In this document: in pieces, positions 17,427-25,662 of the stretch | Layout: each line of letters begins with the position of its first letter | Position numbering within the stretch: position 1 is the stretch's first letter | Source: HGM04593 sp045591315 | GTDB lineage: Bacteria > Bacteroidota > Bacteroidia > Bacteroidales > Bacteroidaceae | Reading direction: 5' to 3' | Length of the DNA stretch: 64,000 nt | Assembly: GCA_045591315.1 (NCBI GenBank) | Contig: JAZNSN010000040.1 | Coordinates: 25,353-89,352, forward strand | Notes under the pieces: generated by a model | Databases searched by the model: none | What the model was told of the DNA's origin: nothing | The model's input: the letters and a program-made list of their open reading frames with translations, nothing else | Program-made: the position numbers and the translations under genes

Positions 17427-18527
17427 ATGAGCGAAAAAGGAAAGATACGCGTTGGCATAACCCAAGGCGACATAAACGGAATAGGATACGAGATTATCTT
17501 CAAGACATTCGAGAATCCCGAAATGTTCGATATTTGCACACCCATTGTATATGGCTCGCCAAAGGCTGCGGCATACCACCGCAAGGCTCTTGAAATGGAG
17601 ACTCCGTACAACGCAATAGAGAATGCAGGAGAAGCACTGGCCGGCAAGCTCAACATAATAAACTGCAACAGCGACGAACTGCACATAGAACTGGGAACCA
17701 GCACTCCCGAAAGCGGGCTTGCAGCATTCCAGGCACTGGAAAGAGCGATAAAGGATTACCATGAAGGGCTTATCGACGTGCTTGTGACCGCACCTATAAA
17801 CAAGAGTGCGATACAAAGCGAGAAGTTCCACTTCCCAGGGCACACCGAGTATCTTCAGGAGTGCAGCGGAGAGGGAGAGAAGGCTTTGATGATTCTATGC
17901 AGCGACTCTATGCGTGTAGCTGTTGCTACATCGCACATGGCTTTGCGCGACGTGCCTGAAGCAATTACAGCCGAGCTTCTTGAAGAGAAGATTGCACAGC
18001 TCGACAGAAGCATGAAAGAGGATTTCAACATCGATGCCCCGAAGATTGCAGTGCTCTCCCTGAACCCGCATGCCGGCGACAACGGCCTGCTTGGCAAGGA
18101 AGAGATTGAGGTTATTGCACCGACTGTACGCAAGATGAACGACAACGGAATATTCTGTTATGGACCGTTCGCTGCCGACGGCTTCATGGGAAGCGGCAAA
18201 CACACGGCCTTTGATGCCATACTGGCAATGTACCACGACCAGGGACTGGCACCGCTTAAGGCCCTCTCTATGGACGACGGTGTGAACTTCACTGCCGGAC
18301 TTAGCATTCTGCGCACATCACCGGCACACGGTGTGGCATACGACATTGCCGGCAAGGGAGAGGCTGACGAGAACTCGTTCCGCCAGGCAATATACGCAGC
18401 CATAGATATCCTGCGCAACCGCAATATGTATTCATACGCGCGACGCAACCCGTTGAGAAAGCTATACTTTGAGAAACGCGACGACAGCAACAAATTGAAC
18501 CTACAGCAGCCCGACAGCGATATCTGA
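17427..18527 (+). CDS. pdxA: 4-hydroxythreonine-4-phosphate dehydrogenase
   Basis: 366 residues. It oxidises 4-phosphohydroxy-L-threonine with NAD in vitamin B6 synthesis. Starts RVGITQGDINGIGYEI, the family start. The metal-binding histidines are visible in HFPGHTEYLQ (near residue 138), SLNPHAGDNGLLG (near 213) and AMYHDQGLAP (near 269). Somewhat longer than the 329-residue E. coli enzyme, as is usual in Bacteroidetes. One base separates it from the nucleotidyltransferase gene, so it shares a transcript with the lipid head-group genes. Confidence 0.95.
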   Translation: MSEKGKIRVGITQGDINGIGYEIIFKTFENPEMFDICTPIVYGSPKAAAYHRKALEMETPYNAIENAGEALAGKLNIINCNSDELHIELGTSTPESGLAAFQALERAIKDYHEGLIDVLVTAPINKSAIQSEKFHFPGHTEYLQECSGEGEKALMILCSDSMRVAVATSHMALRDVPEAITAELLEEKIAQLDRSMKEDFNIDAPKIAVLSLNPHAGDNGLLGKEEIEVIAPTVRKMNDNGIFCYGPFAADGFMGSGKHTAFDAILAMYHDQGLAPLKALSMDDGVNFTAGLSILRTSPAHGVAYDIAGKGEADENSFRQAIYAAIDILRNRNMYSYARRNPLRKLYFEKRDDSNKLNLQQPDSDI

Positions 18528-18528
18528 T

Positions 18529-19227
18529 ATGAAATTCGCAATTATAGCAGCAGGGGAAGGCTCCAGGCTTGCAAGCGAAGGCATAACCACGCCTAAGCCC
18601 ATGATAGAACTGCAAGGTGTTCCTATAATAGAACGCCTTGTAAGGCTCTTTGCAAGGCATGGAGCCGATTCCATAAGCATCATCATAAACAGACAGCAGC
18701 CTGAGACGCTGGCACACCTCATGATGCTTAAGGAGAAGTTCCCGATAGAGATTATCGTTAAGGACACACCAAGTTCCATGCACAGCATGCATGCCTTAAG
18801 CAGCAGTCTCAAAGGAGGCAGTTTCTGCCTGACAACGGTAGATACGCTTTTCCATGAAAGGGAGTTCACTGCATACATCGAGGCCTTTGAAAAATGCGGT
18901 TGCGACGGATTGATGGCAGTAACAGACTACATAGATGACGAGAAGCCTCTGTACATCGATACTGACAGCGAACTGGAGATAACGGCCTTTTGCGACAAGG
19001 CGACAGAGAATTCAAGATATATATCTGGAGGCATTTACGGGCTTACACCACGTTCCCTGGAAATCCTTGACGAGTGTATGGAACAAGGTGTCGAAAGGAT
19101 GCGTAACTTCCAGCGCAGGCTCGTGGAGAGAGGCATGAAGCTGAAGGCCTTCCCGTTCAGCAAGATAATAGACATCGACCATGCCGAGGATATTGCCAAG
19201 GCTGAAGAATTCCTTGCAGAAAAATGA
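18529..19227 (+). CDS. NTP-transferase (sugar/alcohol-phosphate nucleotidyltransferase)
   Basis: 232 residues with the nucleotide-binding start MKFAIIAAGEGSRLASEGIT and the lysine in PKPMIELQGVPII. A metal-site region TTVDTLFHERE lies near residue 103, and ISGGIYGLTPRSLEIL near residue 165. It belongs to the MobA/RfbA-like family that joins NTP and a phosphorylated sugar or alcohol. Because a CDP-alcohol phosphotransferase gene follows two genes later, a CTP-dependent alcohol-phosphate cytidylyltransferase is the best guess; the substrate (inositol-phosphate, for example) is inferred only. Stop overlaps the next start by four bases. Confidence 0.85.
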   Translation: MKFAIIAAGEGSRLASEGITTPKPMIELQGVPIIERLVRLFARHGADSISIIINRQQPETLAHLMMLKEKFPIEIIVKDTPSSMHSMHALSSSLKGGSFCLTTVDTLFHEREFTAYIEAFEKCGCDGLMAVTDYIDDEKPLYIDTDSELEITAFCDKATENSRYISGGIYGLTPRSLEILDECMEQGVERMRNFQRRLVERGMKLKAFPFSKIIDIDHAEDIAKAEEFLAEK

Positions 19228-20060
19228 AGATTGCAATAATAACACGAAGCACGAAGGACTCTCCTAATATGGTTGCGAAGGATGCAGCCATACTTGAGAG
19301 TGTATCAAGGGAGCTTGAAACCTTAGGTGCTGTTATTGTCAATGCAGAAGAGGATTTTGAAGAGGAATGCGATGCGGTCTGCCACATGTCACGAAGTGCA
19401 GACATTCTAAAGAAGTTGAGAAAGGCAGAAGCAAAAGGGGTGACCGTAATCAACAACCCTGAAAGTGTAGAGAGATGTTCACGGATTCTCTTCATGAAGA
19501 TGCTTAAACAAGCCGGAGTACCGCAACCGCCATTCAGGATTATAGAAGATGTAGATGAACTGGATACGTTGCACTACCCTGCATGGATAAAGAAGGCCGA
19601 AGGCTGGAGCTGCCATAAGGATGATGTCGCGTATGCCGGCAATGCCCATGAAGCAAAAGCAATCCTTGAACAGATGCATAGGCGCGGCATTGGAAAAGCA
19701 ATCCACTGCAAACACATAAAAGGCGACCTCATAAAGTTCTACGCTGTAGGCAACGATTGGTTCCACAGCTGCTACCCGGAGCAGGGAAAGACGAAATTCG
19801 GGCTGGAGGCATTGAACGGCACTCCTGAGCGCTACTCTTTCGATTGCGGAGAATTGAAAAGGATTGCCGGCAAGGCAGCTGAAGCCATTGGAGTGGAGAT
19901 ATATGGAGGCGACTGCATTGTTGACAAGGCCGGCAACATATATATAATAGACATCAACGATTTCCCAAGCTTCTCTGCTGTACGCAAAGAGGCTGCAGAA
20001 GAGATTGCAAAGCATATAGCAAATACCGTAAAGAAGAAGAGAGATGAAGCAAGAGGATAA
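19224..20060 (+). CDS. ATP-grasp-fold protein
   Basis: 278 residues. The N-terminal third (VCHMSRSADILKKLRKAEAKG, then VINNPESVERCSRILFMKML) is the pre-ATP-grasp region. The central part has HYPAWIKKAEGWSCHKDDV and AIHCKHIKGDLIKFYAV. The C-terminus has DCIVDKAGNIYIIDINDFPS, the metal-binding D-x-N of ATP-grasp enzymes. The IDINDFPSF wording resembles the inositol polyphosphate 1/5/6-kinase type (IDINYFPG) more than RimK (EVNSSPG), a similarity I note but cannot test. It overlaps the next gene by 17 bases. Could be an amide/peptide ligase or a kinase acting on the head group. Confidence 0.8.
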   Translation: MKIAIITRSTKDSPNMVAKDAAILESVSRELETLGAVIVNAEEDFEEECDAVCHMSRSADILKKLRKAEAKGVTVINNPESVERCSRILFMKMLKQAGVPQPPFRIIEDVDELDTLHYPAWIKKAEGWSCHKDDVAYAGNAHEAKAILEQMHRRGIGKAIHCKHIKGDLIKFYAVGNDWFHSCYPEQGKTKFGLEALNGTPERYSFDCGELKRIAGKAAEAIGVEIYGGDCIVDKAGNIYIIDINDFPSFSAVRKEAAEEIAKHIANTVKKKRDEARG

Positions 20061-20997
20061 AGAACTTTACCGTGCATCAATCAAGTCGATAGACACCGAG
20101 GAGTTCCTCGATATGTGGTTCTACAGGCCTTTGGGATTCCGCTGCGCACTGTTCTTCCGCAACAGGGGTGTACACCCGAATGTCATTACTATAGCATCAA
20201 TATTCCTGGGCATTGCTGCAGGTGTCTGCTTCCTGCAAGAGAACCTGAGATGGAACATCTTGGGAGTGCTGTTGCTTATGTGGGCGAACCTTTACGACAG
20301 CACAGACGGACAGCTGGCACGCATAACCGGACAAAGAACACGTTGGGGACGAATACTCGACGGCTTTGCCGGCGACTGCTGGTTCTTCTGCATCTATTTT
20401 GCCATTGCTGCAAGAGAGACCTTTGAGCCTATTCCTTTTGCGCCCGAATACAATTGGGGTGTGCTTATATGGATTCTTGTATCGTTCTGCGGATTCTGGG
20501 TACACGGCTCGCAATGCCAGCTCGCTGACTACTACCGCAACATACACCTCTACTTCACCAATGAGAGAAACGGCAACGAGTTCCACAACTCTGCCATGCA
20601 ACGCAAGGAGTACAACGAGACAAGCTGGAGAAAAAGTTTCTTCTGGAAACTGTTCCTTAACGCCTACGTATCATACGTCGAGAACCAGGAACGCATGTCA
20701 CCATGCTTCCAGAGATTCATAAAATGCGTGCACAAGCATTACGGAACAGACATCCCGGCCGGGCTCCGAAAAGAGTTCCGCGCAGGAAGCCTGCCTCTTA
20801 TGAAATACACCAATATACTGACATTCAATTCACGCGCCATAATGCTATGCTTCGCAATGCTCACCGGTGAACTTTGGATGTACCTCATATTCGAGCTTGT
20901 AGTGCTTATGGCGATATTCATCTACATGAAGCATAAGCATGAGATGCTATGCAGCAGGCTTACAAAGAAAATAGAAGAAGGGCATGTGTTCAATTAA
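20044..20997 (+). CDS. CDP-alcohol phosphatidyltransferase family protein
   Basis: 317 residues with about six membrane helices. The family motif starts DSTDGQLARITGQRTRWG near residue 90 and gives D-x2-D-G-x2-A-R-x8-G-x3-D. The final Asp comes after four residues (DGFAGD) instead of the usual three. Family members displace CMP from a CDP-alcohol with a second alcohol to form a phosphodiester. Set between a nucleotidyltransferase and a phosphatase, it probably makes a phospholipid or sphingolipid head group. It overlaps both neighbours (17 and 14 bases). Confidence 0.88.
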   Translation: MKQEDKELYRASIKSIDTEEFLDMWFYRPLGFRCALFFRNRGVHPNVITIASIFLGIAAGVCFLQENLRWNILGVLLLMWANLYDSTDGQLARITGQRTRWGRILDGFAGDCWFFCIYFAIAARETFEPIPFAPEYNWGVLIWILVSFCGFWVHGSQCQLADYYRNIHLYFTNERNGNEFHNSAMQRKEYNETSWRKSFFWKLFLNAYVSYVENQERMSPCFQRFIKCVHKHYGTDIPAGLRKEFRAGSLPLMKYTNILTFNSRAIMLCFAMLTGELWMYLIFELVVLMAIFIYMKHKHEMLCSRLTKKIEEGHVFN

Positions 20998-21703
20998 AGG
21001 CATTATATTCGACTACGGAGGCACCATAGACACCAATGGCATACATTGGGGTGAACTCATTTGGGAACAATACCGCAAAGAAGGCATTAACATCGACAAG
21101 GAAACATACCGCGATGCATACGTTCATGGAGAACGCTCGCTGGCAAAGAGCCCTATCATAGCACCTGCAGACACTTTCAGGACCTTGCTCCAAAAGAAGA
21201 TGGCACTGCAGTTCGCCTACCTTAGGGAGAGACTCGGCAATACCGGCACGTTCACTGAGGAAAAGGAGAACATGGTCGCAGAAAGATGCTATGACAAGGC
21301 TGCCAAGACCATTGAAACTGCACGCCCCTTACTGGAGGCTTTGCGGGAGAGATTCCCAATGGTGCTCGTAACGAACTTCTACGGCAATATGCCTGTAGTG
21401 CTTAAGGAGTTCATGTTAGAGAACATTTTCACCACAATTGTAGAATCCTCAGTCGTAGGAATACGCAAGCCCGACCCGGCACTTTTTGAACTGGGTGTAA
21501 AGGCTTTGGGATTACGGGCAGAAGAGACAGTTGTCATAGGCGACTCATACCGGAAGGACATATACCCGGCAGCAACAATAGGCTGCAGGACTGTATGGCT
21601 CAAGAAGGTATGCTGGGCCGACGAGCCTATAGAAAAGGGCTATGAGCCGACAGCTGTTGCCGACACGTTGGCATTGCTACCTGAAATTCTAGAAAATATC
21701 TAA
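20984..21703 (+). CDS. HAD-superfamily hydrolase
   Basis: 239 residues. Motif I is GIIFDYGGTIDTNG (Gly in place of the second Asp of DxDGT), motif II is in MVLVTNFYG near residue 125, motif III lysine in GIRKPDPALFELG near residue 165, and motif IV in VVIGDSYRKDIYPA near residue 187. The cap lies between motifs I and II. By context it could remove a phosphate from the head group or lipid made by the preceding genes. The 14-base overlap with the CDP-alcohol gene indicates co-expression. The DYGGT variant leaves it open whether it is a true phosphatase. Confidence 0.85.
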   Translation: MCSIKGIIFDYGGTIDTNGIHWGELIWEQYRKEGINIDKETYRDAYVHGERSLAKSPIIAPADTFRTLLQKKMALQFAYLRERLGNTGTFTEEKENMVAERCYDKAAKTIETARPLLEALRERFPMVLVTNFYGNMPVVLKEFMLENIFTTIVESSVVGIRKPDPALFELGVKALGLRAEETVVIGDSYRKDIYPAATIGCRTVWLKKVCWADEPIEKGYEPTAVADTLALLPEILENI

Positions 21704-21776
21704 AATCCAAAACCGTAACACACTCATTTATGTTCTATAGTGGTAGATGTTTAGCAACTAACCAAAAGCTACCCTT

Positions 21777-23081
21777 ATGAAACATAACCTTATTCTTACC
21801 CTGATTATTGCAGGCTTGTGCATGACAGCAAATGCACAGACAAAGCCTGAGAGCTATTATGCCATGCACAACGACAGCTGTTGGCATTTCACGCTCAATT
21901 ACGAAAATCCCAAGATGCGAAGCAACGAGGGAATGCTCGTCATCACCCACCTCTGCACCCCGGACACATGCGTCAGTTCCGCTACGCGTCACTTGCAAGG
22001 CAAGAGATATGCGAAACGATATGTAAAGAGGTATGGAATAGCTCCGGAGCTGCAGGCTGAAGGAGCCAGCAGCTGCACGTTGGCTGTGCCTGAAAGTGCA
22101 GTAAGAGACACCGTATATGCAATCACGTACAGCGAGTACAGCAATGGCAAGGAGACAGAGTATGCATGCGATACCATGGCCATATGCATGCCGCCTTGCC
22201 CGCCCATGAGCTGCCACCGGGTAGATGCAGCCATGAGCATCGCCGACCATTTGGCTATGGAGCACCCCAATATCCATAGGATGGCATACTATAGGCCGCT
22301 TGACGATGAGGTTGCCAAAGGAATGGATATCACACCCAATGTGGTGAGATATGTCACCAACAGCAGCAAGCTCAACCCTGAATATCTGCAGAATGCCCAG
22401 AACATAGAGGAACTCATGTCTATAATCAACGAGGTACTTGCCGACAGCACAACTACACTTGAGGCCGTACAGATTGTAGGATACAGTTCGCCCGACGGCA
22501 GCGAATACCGAAGAAACCAGCTCGGCATAGAACGTGCCATAGCCATGCGCGACCATATAAGAAAGCATCATCACCTGCCCGACTCTCTTTTTGAAGTTGC
22601 CAACGGAGGCACCAACTGGAACATGATATATGCGGACATACGGGAACTTGGAACCGCCGGGGGCGACACGCTTATATCAAGGATGAAGGCTGAGCCGGAC
22701 GTCAGGAAAAGAGAAGCCATGCTCAAGAGATACCAAGGAGGCTTGCTTTACCGCGAACTTACCGAGAGGATGTTCCCGGCACACAGAATGGCATGCTGTA
22801 CCGGCATATATTACCACAACAGGCCCGACAGCGTAGCACTGGCAGTAAACAATGTCGTTGATGAACTGATGAACAACCCCAGCCCCGATTACAGCAAGCT
22901 CATACGCGAACTTAAACAGTACCGCAACGACCCGCGCATCCTCAACCTGCAAGGTGTAATCGAATACCGTCGGCACCACAGACATGCAGCAGAACGTGCT
23001 TTTGCAAAGGCCGCAGCAATGGGAGATGAACAGGCAGCCATAAACCTGCAGATTCTTGAAAATAACAAGAACATGGAATAA
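21777..23081 (+). CDS. Secreted OmpA-like domain protein with TPR-like tail
   Basis: 434 residues. Signal peptide MKHNLILTLIIAGLCMTANAQ. Residues 20-150 form a strand-rich, cysteine-containing module (ACDTMAICMPPCPPMSCHRV). Residues about 215-270 hold an OmpA-type pattern (VQIVGYSSPDGSEYRRNQLG, ERAIAMRDHI), in which the Asp and Arg normally grip peptidoglycan. The last 80 residues look like TPR/Sel1-type helices (ILNLQGVIEYRRHHRHAAER, AFAKAAAMGDEQAA). A periplasmic or outer-membrane protein; role unknown. No hairpin terminator separates it from the HAD gene, but the 73-base gap suggests its own promoter. Confidence 0.75.
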   Translation: MKHNLILTLIIAGLCMTANAQTKPESYYAMHNDSCWHFTLNYENPKMRSNEGMLVITHLCTPDTCVSSATRHLQGKRYAKRYVKRYGIAPELQAEGASSCTLAVPESAVRDTVYAITYSEYSNGKETEYACDTMAICMPPCPPMSCHRVDAAMSIADHLAMEHPNIHRMAYYRPLDDEVAKGMDITPNVVRYVTNSSKLNPEYLQNAQNIEELMSIINEVLADSTTTLEAVQIVGYSSPDGSEYRRNQLGIERAIAMRDHIRKHHHLPDSLFEVANGGTNWNMIYADIRELGTAGGDTLISRMKAEPDVRKREAMLKRYQGGLLYRELTERMFPAHRMACCTGIYYHNRPDSVALAVNNVVDELMNNPSPDYSKLIRELKQYRNDPRILNLQGVIEYRRHHRHAAERAFAKAAAMGDEQAAINLQILENNKNME

Positions 23082-23131
23082 ATTCCGTTTTTTAGCAAGT
23101 TGTCATGAGAGTTTAATTCTTGCAAAAGCCT

Positions 23132-23170
23132 TATATTTGCATCGCAGCCGGTTGGCAGCGATGCAAATAT
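23132..23170 (+). promoter_or_regulatory. Promoter -7 box overlapped by a 13-bp inverted repeat
   Basis: TATATTTG at 23132-23139 matches TAnnTTTG. A perfect inverted repeat (ATATTTGCATCGC at 23133-23145 and its complement at 23158-23170, 12-base loop) covers the box and the expected start of transcription. The permease start codon is 16 bases further on. This is what an operator for a metal-responsive repressor would look like; a hairpin in the mRNA leader is the alternative. Confidence 0.5.
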
Positions 23171-23186
23171 TTTAACATACATAGAG

Positions 23187-24425
23187 ATGACAGAATACAT
23201 ATACCCCTTGATTGACCTGCTGAACGAGATGAGCCCATACCTCCTGTTCGGATTCCTCATCGCAGGCATACTCCATGAATTCGTTCCGCGCAAGATATAC
23301 TCAACCAAGCTTGCAGGAAAAGGAATCGGCTCAGTAATTTGGGCAGCACTGTTCGGCATACCCCTTCCATTGTGCTCATGCGGTGTAATTCCTACAGCCG
23401 CATCACTCCGCAAGGCCGGAGCGTCTAAGGGGGCGACTGTTTCATTCCTTATATCTACACCGCAGACAGGTGTCGATTCCATACTTGCAACCGCATCTTT
23501 AATCGGTATTCCTTTTGCAATAATGCGTCCTCTGGTTGCATTCGTCACAGCCATTGCCGGCGGATGCATAACCAACAGGCTTTCGGACGACAGCGGAGAC
23601 GAAACGGCAAACAGGGAGCAGCAAGAGAAGAGAAAAAGTTTCTGGCAGAAGTGCATTGGAACCCTGCATTACGGATTCATCGAGATGATTCAGGACATAG
23701 GCAAATGGATTGTCTTCGGGCTTGTCATTGCAGCCATAATAACAATAGCCGTACCCGACAATTTCTTCACGATATTCAACGGATATCCGTTGCTGAACAT
23801 GATTCTGATACTGCTTCTTTCCATACCGATGTACCTTTGCGCAACAGGCTCGATTCCTATTGCAGCAGCACTCATGCTGAAGGGATTGTCACCGGGAGCA
23901 GCACTTGTACTGCTCATGGCTGGGCCGGCAACGAATATGGCCACCATACTTGTAATAAACAAGGTACTTGGGCGCAAGACACTTATCATTTATTTGCTTA
24001 CGATTGTTGCCGGAGCAATGGGATTCGGACTTATAATAGACTACCTGCTGCCAGCGGAATGGTTTACCGGAGCAATACATAGCCACACTGCCGCATGCTG
24101 CAGCCATACCGGTGCTGCATGGTGGCAAACAGCATCAAGCATACTCTTCACAATACTGCTTGCAGTGGCATTCATACTCAAATACATGAAAAAGGAACAC
24201 AGCTGCGAGTGTTGTACACCCAAAAGGAGGTTCAGGATAAAAGGCATGATGTGCAACCATTGCAAGGCTAATGTAGAGAACAGCCTATCAAAAATAAAAG
24301 GTGTCAGCGAGGTACATGTCAACCTTAGCGAGGGTGTGGCATACGTCGAAGGAGAGGGCTATGACACCGATGAGATTATAGGAGCTGTCAGGTCACTGGG
24401 ATACGAATATATAGAAGAGCTGTAA
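23187..24425 (+). CDS. Metal permease (SO_0444/DUF318 type) with C-terminal HMA domain
   Basis: 412 residues. Two permease halves with about 8-9 helices; the first has GIPLPLCSCGVIPTAASLRK, the family's cysteine motif, followed by GATVSFLISTPQTGVDS, and the second has CATGSIPIAAALMLKG and LLMAGPATNMATI. A His/Cys-rich loop (HSHTAACCSHTG) lies near residue 300. The last 70 residues are a heavy-metal-associated domain with GMMCNHCKANVE (CxxC near residue 354). This matches Cu/Zn efflux transporters of the SO_0444 kind. Likely a copper or zinc exporter in the inner membrane; the metal is not determined. An operator-like repeat precedes the gene. Confidence 0.88.
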   Translation: MTEYIYPLIDLLNEMSPYLLFGFLIAGILHEFVPRKIYSTKLAGKGIGSVIWAALFGIPLPLCSCGVIPTAASLRKAGASKGATVSFLISTPQTGVDSILATASLIGIPFAIMRPLVAFVTAIAGGCITNRLSDDSGDETANREQQEKRKSFWQKCIGTLHYGFIEMIQDIGKWIVFGLVIAAIITIAVPDNFFTIFNGYPLLNMILILLLSIPMYLCATGSIPIAAALMLKGLSPGAALVLLMAGPATNMATILVINKVLGRKTLIIYLLTIVAGAMGFGLIIDYLLPAEWFTGAIHSHTAACCSHTGAAWWQTASSILFTILLAVAFILKYMKKEHSCECCTPKRRFRIKGMMCNHCKANVENSLSKIKGVSEVHVNLSEGVAYVEGEGYDTDEIIGAVRSLGYEYIEEL

Positions 24426-24465
24426 CGGGACTTTATGAACTGATTTGCTCCATAAAGTGCACCCG
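24426..24465 (+). terminator. Weak hairpin after the permease gene
   Basis: CGGG-ACTTTATG pairs with CATAAAGT-gca-CCCG around a 13-base loop directly after the stop codon. No T-tract follows, so this may not terminate efficiently. Confidence 0.35.
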
Positions 24466-24498
24466 ACAATTAAAAAAGCGGAAAATTCAGCTAAAATT

Positions 24499-24540
24499 GC
24501 ACAAACAATATTGTATTGTGCAATATTGGTTATACTTTTG
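24499..24540 (+). promoter_or_regulatory. Promoter with nested palindrome, DUF2147 gene
   Basis: The -33 TTG (24511-24513) and -7 TACTTTTG (24533-24540) are 19 bases apart, a good Bacteroidetes promoter. A nested palindrome covers the -33 box: GCACAA (24499) and TTGTGC (24516-24521) flank ACAATATTGT. A second CAATATTG stands at 24521-24528 in the spacer. Such placement suggests control by a dimeric regulator. Confidence 0.55.
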
Positions 24541-24560
24541 TACATATTCAAACAACAAAT

Positions 24561-25025
24561 ATGTACAAAATGAAAAAGATTATCTTTACACTAGTGTGTT
24601 CGGTACTGTTCGCACTGACAGGAAATGCACAGGACATCAACTCTAAGGGTGACAACATCATCGGTGAGTACCTGAGCATCAAGGACGGAAGCAAAAGCAA
24701 AATCAGAATCACTAAAGCAGCAAACGGAACATATACAGCCCAGGTGTTCTGGGTCGAGAAGCCGCTCGATGCAAACGGCAACAAGCGCAAGGACCTGAAG
24801 AACCCCGACAAGAGCCTGCGTAACGTTGATGTTGACCAGATTGTCCTTATCAAAGGCCTGAAGTACGATGCAGATGACAAGGAATGGGGTGACACCAAGA
24901 TATATGATCCTACAGGCGGAAAGATATACAGCGTTGACATTGAGTTCAAGGATGCAAAGACCCTGAAGGTATATGGAAACATCTGGGGAATAGGAAAGAC
25001 CGTATATTGGACAAAAATCAAGTAA
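24561..25025 (+). CDS. DUF2147 domain secreted protein
   Basis: 154 residues from the ATG at 24561 (a second ATG at 24570 gives MKKIIFTLVCSVLFALTGNAQ, a clear signal peptide). The mature part (IIGEYLSIKDGSKSKIRITK, WVEKPLDANGNKRKD, WGDTKIYDPTGGKIYSVDIE, YGNIWGIGKTVYWTKI) is the small beta-barrel of DUF2147, with the GxWxx-type closing strand. Function unknown; these are periplasmic or secreted. A strong promoter lies upstream and a strong bidirectional terminator downstream, so it is a single-gene unit. Confidence 0.88.
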   Translation: MYKMKKIIFTLVCSVLFALTGNAQDINSKGDNIIGEYLSIKDGSKSKIRITKAANGTYTAQVFWVEKPLDANGNKRKDLKNPDKSLRNVDVDQIVLIKGLKYDADDKEWGDTKIYDPTGGKIYSVDIEFKDAKTLKVYGNIWGIGKTVYWTKIK

Positions 25026-25040
25026 CAATATATATAGCCA

Positions 25041-25078
25041 ATAAGGGGCTGGCATAAGTTTTCATGCCAGCCCCTTAT
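25041..25078. terminator. Bidirectional terminator
   Basis: A perfect 15-bp stem (ATAAGGGGCTGGCAT and its complement) with an 8-base loop lies between two convergent genes, ending DUF2147 and the acetyltransferase transcript. Confidence 0.85.
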
Positions 25079-25093
25079 CGGCTTATGAGCAGA

Positions 25094-25654
25094 CTATTGA
25101 AGTTGCTTGATTACCCTGCACGGCACACCGACAGCAACAGCGCCTGACGGTATGTCACGGTTCACAAGGCTACCGGCCCCGACAGTCACATTGTCGCCTA
25201 TCGTAACACCAGGCAGAACCGTAACTCCAGCACCTATCCACACATTGTTGCCCACCTTTATAGGACGTGCATACTCAAGCCCCTTGTTGCGCAACTCTGC
25301 TTCAAGCGGATGGCCGGCTGTAGTAAAGCAACAGTTCGGCGCGATGAAGACATTGCTGCCGAAAACAACAGGAGCCGCATCGAGGACAACAAGATTATGG
25401 TTGGCATAGAAATTGTCACCCAGCGTTATGTTGCATCCATAGTCGCACCAGAAAGAGGGTTCAATGACAAAATTTCCCTTTACCTCGCCAATTATACGAC
25501 GCAGCAGGGCACTCCTCTCCTCGACCGCTTCATAAGGCATTGTATTGTACTTCTGGCACAGTTCCTTGCACGCGTTTCTTTCGGCAATGAGACTGCTGTC
25601 GTTATTGGCATCGTACAACTCGCCACGAAGCATCTTGTCACGTTCTGCTGACAT
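25094..25654 (-). CDS. Sugar O-acetyltransferase (maltose/galactoside type)
   Basis: 186 residues. The helical cap MSAERDKMLRGELYDANNDS is the Mac domain of maltose/galactoside acetyltransferases, followed by the left-handed beta-helix. The catalytic His is in FTTAGHPLEAE near residue 113, and the CoA site in IKVGNNVWIGAGVTVLPGVT. Transfers acetyl from acetyl-CoA to a free sugar. Eight bases separate it from pflA, so it may be read from the pfl transcript. Confidence 0.9.
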   Translation of the reverse strand: MSAERDKMLRGELYDANNDSSLIAERNACKELCQKYNTMPYEAVEERSALLRRIIGEVKGNFVIEPSFWCDYGCNITLGDNFYANHNLVVLDAAPVVFGSNVFIAPNCCFTTAGHPLEAELRNKGLEYARPIKVGNNVWIGAGVTVLPGVTIGDNVTVGAGSLVNRDIPSGAVAVGVPCRVIKQLQ

Positions 25655-25662
25655 ACGCCCAA

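Noticed and set aside
21735..22574. 279-residue minus-strand frame
   Set aside because: Antisense to the OmpA-like gene, which has a signal peptide and a recognisable domain.
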